Source: ZC4RG29 sp035304385 (GTDB lineage: Bacteria > Bacteroidota > Bacteroidia > Cytophagales > Cyclobacteriaceae). From it: DNA of 64,000 nucleotides. Under the pieces are notes generated by a model. That model searched no databases and was not told where the DNA came from. It was given only the letters and a program-made list of their open reading frames with translations. Made by a program: the position numbers and the translations under genes. The DNA is taken from contig DATGQD010000046.1 of assembly GCA_035304385.1 (NCBI GenBank), positions 1 to 64,000 of the forward strand. Direction: 5' to 3'. Shown piece after piece: positions 60,362 through 64,000 of the stretch. The number at the start of each line of letters is the position of its first letter. The first letter of the stretch is position 1.

Positions 60362-61624
60362 ATGGCGCAAGTAGAACTAATCATGCCCAAGATGGGCGAG
60401 AGTATAATGGAGGCGACCGTTCTCACGTGGCTGAAAAAACCCGGCGACAAGATCGAACAAGACGAGTCTGTTCTGGAGGTAGCTACGGATAAGGTCGACA
60501 CGGAAATCCCTTCCGTACACGCCGGCATTTTAAAAGAGATCCTTGCGCAAGAGGGTGAAACCGTAAAGGTAGGCAGCCCCATAGCCATTATCGAAGCAAC
60601 AGTCCCCGAGGGCAGGACAGAAGAGCCCGTTTTGGAAACTGTGGAGGTGGCGCAACAACCAACTGAGGATAACGGCGCCCGGGCCACAACCGAGGTTCGA
60701 AAGCAGTCTACAGCGTCGGGTCGTTTTTATTCCCCTCTCGTACGGAACATTGCACGTCAGGAAAATATCCCACTGGCGGAACTCGATACACTTACGGGTT
60801 CCGGAGCTGAAGGACGCGTTACGAAGAAGGACCTCCTCGAATATATCGCCAACCGTAAGGCAGGCACTATCGAAACGGGCGTCACCATTGCGCAACCTGC
60901 CATAGCGGTAAGCGGCGGCGATGAAATCGTCGAGATGGATCGCATGCGGAAAATGATTGCCGAACGGATGGTGGCATCCAAGCGCATCGCACCGCACGTA
61001 ACTTCTTTCGTTGAAGCCGATGTGACGCCGCTGGTAATTTGGAGGAACAAAGTAAAAGGCGAGTTTCACAAGACTGAAGGCGAAGTACTAACCTACACGC
61101 CCATGTTTGTCGAAGCCGTTGTGCTGGCTATCAAAGATTATCCGATGATCAACATATCGGTGGACGGTACCCGGATCATCAAACGGAAAGCCATCAACAT
61201 CGGAATGGCCGTTGCACTCCCCGACGGAAACCTGATCGTGCCGGTGATTCACAATGCTGATCAGTATAACCTCAAGGGCCTCATCCATAAAGTCAATGAC
61301 CTGGCCCGGCGGGCGCGCGACAATAAACTTAAACCCGACGAGCTCGTCGGCGGCACATTCACGATTTCCAATGTTGGTTCCTTCGGCAACGTGATGGGAA
61401 CACCCATTATCGTGCAGCCACAAGTCGGAATTATCGCTTTAGGAGCAATACAAAAGAAACCGGCAGTGATCGAAACCCCCACCGGCGATACTATAGGAAT
61501 ACGCCATAAAATGTTTCTGTCGCATTCCTACGACCACCGCGTCATCGACGGTGCCCTCGGCGGCATGATGGTGAAAAGGGTTGCCGACTACCTTGAGAAA
61601 TTTGACACGAACCGGGTGATCTGA
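60362..61624 (+). CDS. Dihydrolipoamide acyltransferase (E2)
   Basis: This 420-residue E2 component belongs to a 2-oxo acid dehydrogenase complex. The lipoyl domain (residues 1-77) has the lipoylated Lys44 in EVATDKVDTEIPS. The peripheral subunit-binding domain is YSPLVRNIARQENIPLAELD, then GSGAEGRVTKKDLLEYI (about 120-165). The catalytic domain runs from about 190 with MRKMIAERMVASKRIAPHVTSF and ends with HSYDHRVIDGALGGMMVKRV, containing the catalytic His-x-x-x-Asp. Which acid (pyruvate, 2-oxoglutarate or branched-chain) is used is uncertain; E1 and E3 genes are not adjacent. Confidence 0.92.
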   Translation: MAQVELIMPKMGESIMEATVLTWLKKPGDKIEQDESVLEVATDKVDTEIPSVHAGILKEILAQEGETVKVGSPIAIIEATVPEGRTEEPVLETVEVAQQPTEDNGARATTEVRKQSTASGRFYSPLVRNIARQENIPLAELDTLTGSGAEGRVTKKDLLEYIANRKAGTIETGVTIAQPAIAVSGGDEIVEMDRMRKMIAERMVASKRIAPHVTSFVEADVTPLVIWRNKVKGEFHKTEGEVLTYTPMFVEAVVLAIKDYPMINISVDGTRIIKRKAINIGMAVALPDGNLIVPVIHNADQYNLKGLIHKVNDLARRARDNKLKPDELVGGTFTISNVGSFGNVMGTPIIVQPQVGIIALGAIQKKPAVIETPTGDTIGIRHKMFLSHSYDHRVIDGALGGMMVKRVADYLEKFDTNRVI

Positions 61625-61723
61625 CCCCCAGACCGATTACCCGCTTAGCCCCTGCCCTGACCACCCCAGGGAAGCAAGAAGGGATTGTTGCTGAAGAAAA
61701 ACGTTTTATACTATAACAGCTTT

Positions 61724-62869
61724 ATGAAATTCGGAACCAAGGCAGTTCATGCCGGCGTCACGCCGGATCCTACTACAGGGGCGATCATGACCCCCATCTA
61801 TCAAACATCCACATATGTCCAGGATTCACCCGCAAAGCACAAGGGCTATGCTTATGCTCGTGGTGCCAATCCCACCCGCAATGCCCTTCAGGCCAGCATA
61901 GCAGCGCTGGAAGGTGGCAAGTACGGCCTTTGCTTCTCCTCAGGGATGGGCGCCACCGACGCCGTGATCCGATTGCTCTCGCCGGGCGATGAAGTCGTCA
62001 CCAGCAACGACCTCTATGGCGGCTCGTACAGAATGTTCAGAAGAGTGTACGAGCGATTCGGGATCAAATTCCATTTCCTGGATCTGACACACCCGGATAA
62101 TATCGTACCCTACCTCAACGAAAAAACAAAATTGCTCTGGCTGGAAACGCCAACCAATCCGTTAATGAATATCGTCGACATCGCGGCGTGTGTGGAGATC
62201 GCCAGGGAAAATGGTGTGCGTGTTGCAGTCGACAATACGTTTGCCTCTCCTTACTTGCAGAATCCGCTGAAGCTCGGTGCCGACATCGTGATGCATTCGG
62301 TAACAAAATATCTGGCCGGACACTCTGACGTCATTATGGGTGCGCTTGTGACCAACGACGAAGGACTATACAATGACCTTGCGTTTATTCTGAACAGCTG
62401 CGGCGCCGTCCCCGGTCCCCAGGATTGCTTCCTCGTCCTTCGGGGTATTAAAACGCTGCACCTGAGAATGGAACGTCATTGTTCCAACGGCCGCGACGTT
62501 GCCCGGTACCTGCGAGACCATCCCAAGGTCGGGAAGGTATACTGGCCCGGTTTCGAGGATCATCCGAACCACGATGTAGCGGCTAGGCAAATGCGCGACT
62601 TCGGCGGGATGATCTCCTTCTCGATCAAGGACGACAACCAGGAAAAAGCCGTCAAACTCATGGAAAGCGTGCAACTGTTTTCCCTTGCCGAATCGCTGGG
62701 CGGTGTGGAGTCGCTCATTAATCACCCCGCCTCCATGACCCATGCAAGTGTTCCGCGTGAAGACCGGATCAAGAGCGGACTCGTCGACTCACTGATACGT
62801 TTGAGTGTCGGCGTAGAAGATATCGATGACTTGTTAGCTGATCTCGGTCAGGCGCTTGAGAAGGTGTGA
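61724..62869 (+). CDS. Cystathionine gamma-synthase/lyase-like PLP enzyme
   Basis: This 381-residue PLP enzyme of sulfur amino acid metabolism starts at ATG 61724 (the longer frame uses a TTG). Family blocks are FGTKAVHAGVTPDPTTGAIM, YQTSTYVQ, YAYARGANPTRNALQASIAALEGGKYGLCFSSGMGA (in parts), and the PLP Lys in HSVTKYLAGHSDVIMG. LAESLGGVESLINHPASMTH is typical of the gamma-family. The sequence cannot separate synthase from lyase or methionine gamma-lyase. It follows the E2 gene on the same strand with 99 bases between, and is convergent with the histidine kinase gene. Confidence 0.92.
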   Translation: MKFGTKAVHAGVTPDPTTGAIMTPIYQTSTYVQDSPAKHKGYAYARGANPTRNALQASIAALEGGKYGLCFSSGMGATDAVIRLLSPGDEVVTSNDLYGGSYRMFRRVYERFGIKFHFLDLTHPDNIVPYLNEKTKLLWLETPTNPLMNIVDIAACVEIARENGVRVAVDNTFASPYLQNPLKLGADIVMHSVTKYLAGHSDVIMGALVTNDEGLYNDLAFILNSCGAVPGPQDCFLVLRGIKTLHLRMERHCSNGRDVARYLRDHPKVGKVYWPGFEDHPNHDVAARQMRDFGGMISFSIKDDNQEKAVKLMESVQLFSLAESLGGVESLINHPASMTHASVPREDRIKSGLVDSLIRLSVGVEDIDDLLADLGQALEKV

Positions 62870-62877
62870 TGGCGCCT

Positions 62878-64000
62878 CTAGGCCGGCATCGCATGTTGTT
62901 TCTGAGGGAAGCTGATCACAAACTCGCTCCCTTGCTTTAGTTGGGAATGCAACTCGATCTCTCCGTCGAGGCGATCGACCAGCGTCTTTACGATGGCCAG
63001 CCCCAGGCCATTGGAACTCTCTCCACCGGTAGGCCGCGCGCTGAGCTTGGTAAACTTCTGAAAGAGCTTGCGCTTGTCCTCTTCTGAAAAACCCGGTCCG
63101 TTGTCCTTTACCCGTATCTGGAATTTCCCCTCCTGGATATCAGCTGTGACACTCACAACCGAATTGTTGTCAGAGAACTTGATGGCATTTGAAACGAGGT
63201 TATCGATGATTCGTCCGAGATAATCGGCATCCGTGTATACGGCATGATTGGACGCGGAGATGTCTATGCGGATTTTCTTCTGCGCTGCCGCGGGTCTGAG
63301 CGACTCCATTTTTTCCTCCAGGAGTTCGCTTAGCGTTACAGTGGAATATTCCGGCAAAACATTTTCTTCGAGCATATTCACGTCGAGAAGATCCTTAATA
63401 AGATCCAGGCCTGCACGCGTTGCATTCTTGATCATCCCGATGTACGTCTTTTGTTCCTGCGGATCGAAACCTTCCATTTCCAGCAGGTCGGTGAGACCGC
63501 TGATGCGGTTCAGTGGCGACTTAAGATCGTGTGCCACAATACTCATCAGCGTATCCTTCTCATGATTCAATTCCGAAAGCTGCAGGTTCCTTCTTGAGAG
63601 GCTCTCATTCTGGCGAATGATCTCTTCACGTTGCAGCTGTATTTCAGCATTCTTGGCAGCAAGCTTGTAGTTGATCATTCTTCGCTTGCGGCTATTGAAC
63701 CAGTGTACGGCAGACAGCAGGCTTATGAACACGATAATGATGACCAGCATGATGTTTTGCAAGCGCTGTTTGTGCATGGTAGCCTCCGCCGCCTGGTGCG
63801 AGGCCTGAAGAAGCTGGTGCGCCTTTTCCCGCTTTTCTATTTCGAGTTGGAATTGAAGGCGTTCGATCTGGCGCGTAAGGTCAACGTTTTGCAAAGATTC
63901 CTTTAGAATCAGATACTGGTTGGAGTGCTCAATGCTGGCCTGTTTCCGGCCTTGCCGCTTATACAGTTCACTCAGATAGAAATGTGCATCGCGCTTCAGC
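62878..64000 (-). CDS. TPR-containing sensor histidine kinase, N-terminus beyond the window
   Basis: The frame is open to the right edge, so the protein is incomplete here. In the visible part, residues just inside the edge read AHFYLSELYKRQGRKQAS-like, a TPR helix pair, then a long coiled coil (DLTRQIERLQFQLEIEKREKAHQLL), one membrane segment (NIMLVIIIVFISLLSAVHWF), a second coiled coil, and the kinase core: H box LMSIVAHDLKSPLNRISG, N box DNLVSNAIKFSD, G boxes DNGPGFSEED and NGLGLAIVKTL. TPR kinases of this layout are common in Bacteroidota; the TPR part would be periplasmic. No response regulator is seen before the stop, and the next gene is convergent. Confidence 0.9.
   Translation of the reverse strand, partial: LKRDAHFYLSELYKRQGRKQASIEHSNQYLILKESLQNVDLTRQIERLQFQLEIEKREKAHQLLQASHQAAEATMHKQRLQNIMLVIIIVFISLLSAVHWFNSRKRRMINYKLAAKNAEIQLQREEIIRQNESLSRRNLQLSELNHEKDTLMSIVAHDLKSPLNRISGLTDLLEMEGFDPQEQKTYIGMIKNATRAGLDLIKDLLDVNMLEENVLPEYSTVTLSELLEEKMESLRPAAAQKKIRIDISASNHAVYTDADYLGRIIDNLVSNAIKFSDNNSVVSVTADIQEGKFQIRVKDNGPGFSEEDKRKLFQKFTKLSARPTGGESSNGLGLAIVKTLVDRLDGEIELHSQLKQGSEFVISFPQKQHAMPA

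Overview
The window looks like chromosomal DNA of a free-living Bacteroidota, most likely Cytophagales (Chryseolinea/Ohtaekwangia-like; the genus is an inference). The evidence is a tmRNA whose tag reads GESNYAMAA, promoter elements of the Bacteroidota type (TAnnTTTG), proteins typical of the phylum (DUF3078, DUF1343/NamZ, short arginine decarboxylase, EF-G paralogue with NQLD, LytS/LytTR pairs, MenA), and weak or absent Shine-Dalgarno sequences. I found no tRNA, rRNA, insertion sequence, prophage or CRISPR. Coding density is high and no gene-free stretch exceeds 300 bases apart from the one holding the tmRNA.

Layout. 1-6.7 kb: small secreted protein, DedA, a TolB-like/TPR/sensor-ATPase-tail protein next to a winged-helix methyltransferase, a GH26 mannanase-like enzyme and a hemerythrin. 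6.7-9 kb: tmRNA (minus strand) divergent from dnaX, which carries an A10 slippery run joining a short gamma-like and a long tau-like product. 9-19.5 kb: HerA-like ATPase, DUF3078 barrel protein, single-domain response regulator, LysM transglycosylase, O-methyltransferase, M16 protease, LON-domain protein, adenine phosphoribosyltransferase and a barrel-like protein. 19.6-26.6 kb: guaA, a TPR/periplasmic-binding protein coupled to hemL, a DUF4136 lipoprotein, an outer-membrane protein and menA. 26.7-29.7 kb: a four-gene LiaF / DUF4288 / histidine kinase / LytTR regulator operon. 30-31.5 kb: tandem glutathione peroxidases with DoxX. 31.5-37.6 kb: an arginine/polyamine neighbourhood (argS, deoxyhypusine-synthase-like, msrB, arginase/agmatinase, arginine decarboxylase).

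37.8-49 kb: EF-G-like GTPase, polyprenol-phosphate mannosyltransferase, LolE-like permease, NamZ-type muramidase, endonuclease III without a complete Fe-S cysteine set, fmt, a DASS symporter, folA, a TauE permease and a zinc protease. 49.1-54.3 kb: a tightly overlapping catabolic operon (two-helix small protein, SSS symporter, GH88 hydrolase, OYE-type flavoenzyme, SDR) with its own TAnnTTTG box and an 18-nt palindrome upstream. 54.4-64 kb: hypothetical secreted protein, DUF4197 lipoprotein, CinA, pyruvate phosphate dikinase, an E2 acyltransferase, a cystathionine gamma-synthase-like enzyme and the C-terminal part of a TPR histidine kinase that runs off the window.

Most of the window is housekeeping. 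The parts most worth a second look are the dnaX recoding site, the 49-54 kb operon, the deoxyhypusine-synthase-like gene in the arginine locus, the TolB/TPR protein with its methyltransferase, and a dispersed hairpin family ending in GTAAAGC, one copy of which abuts the tmRNA 3' end.
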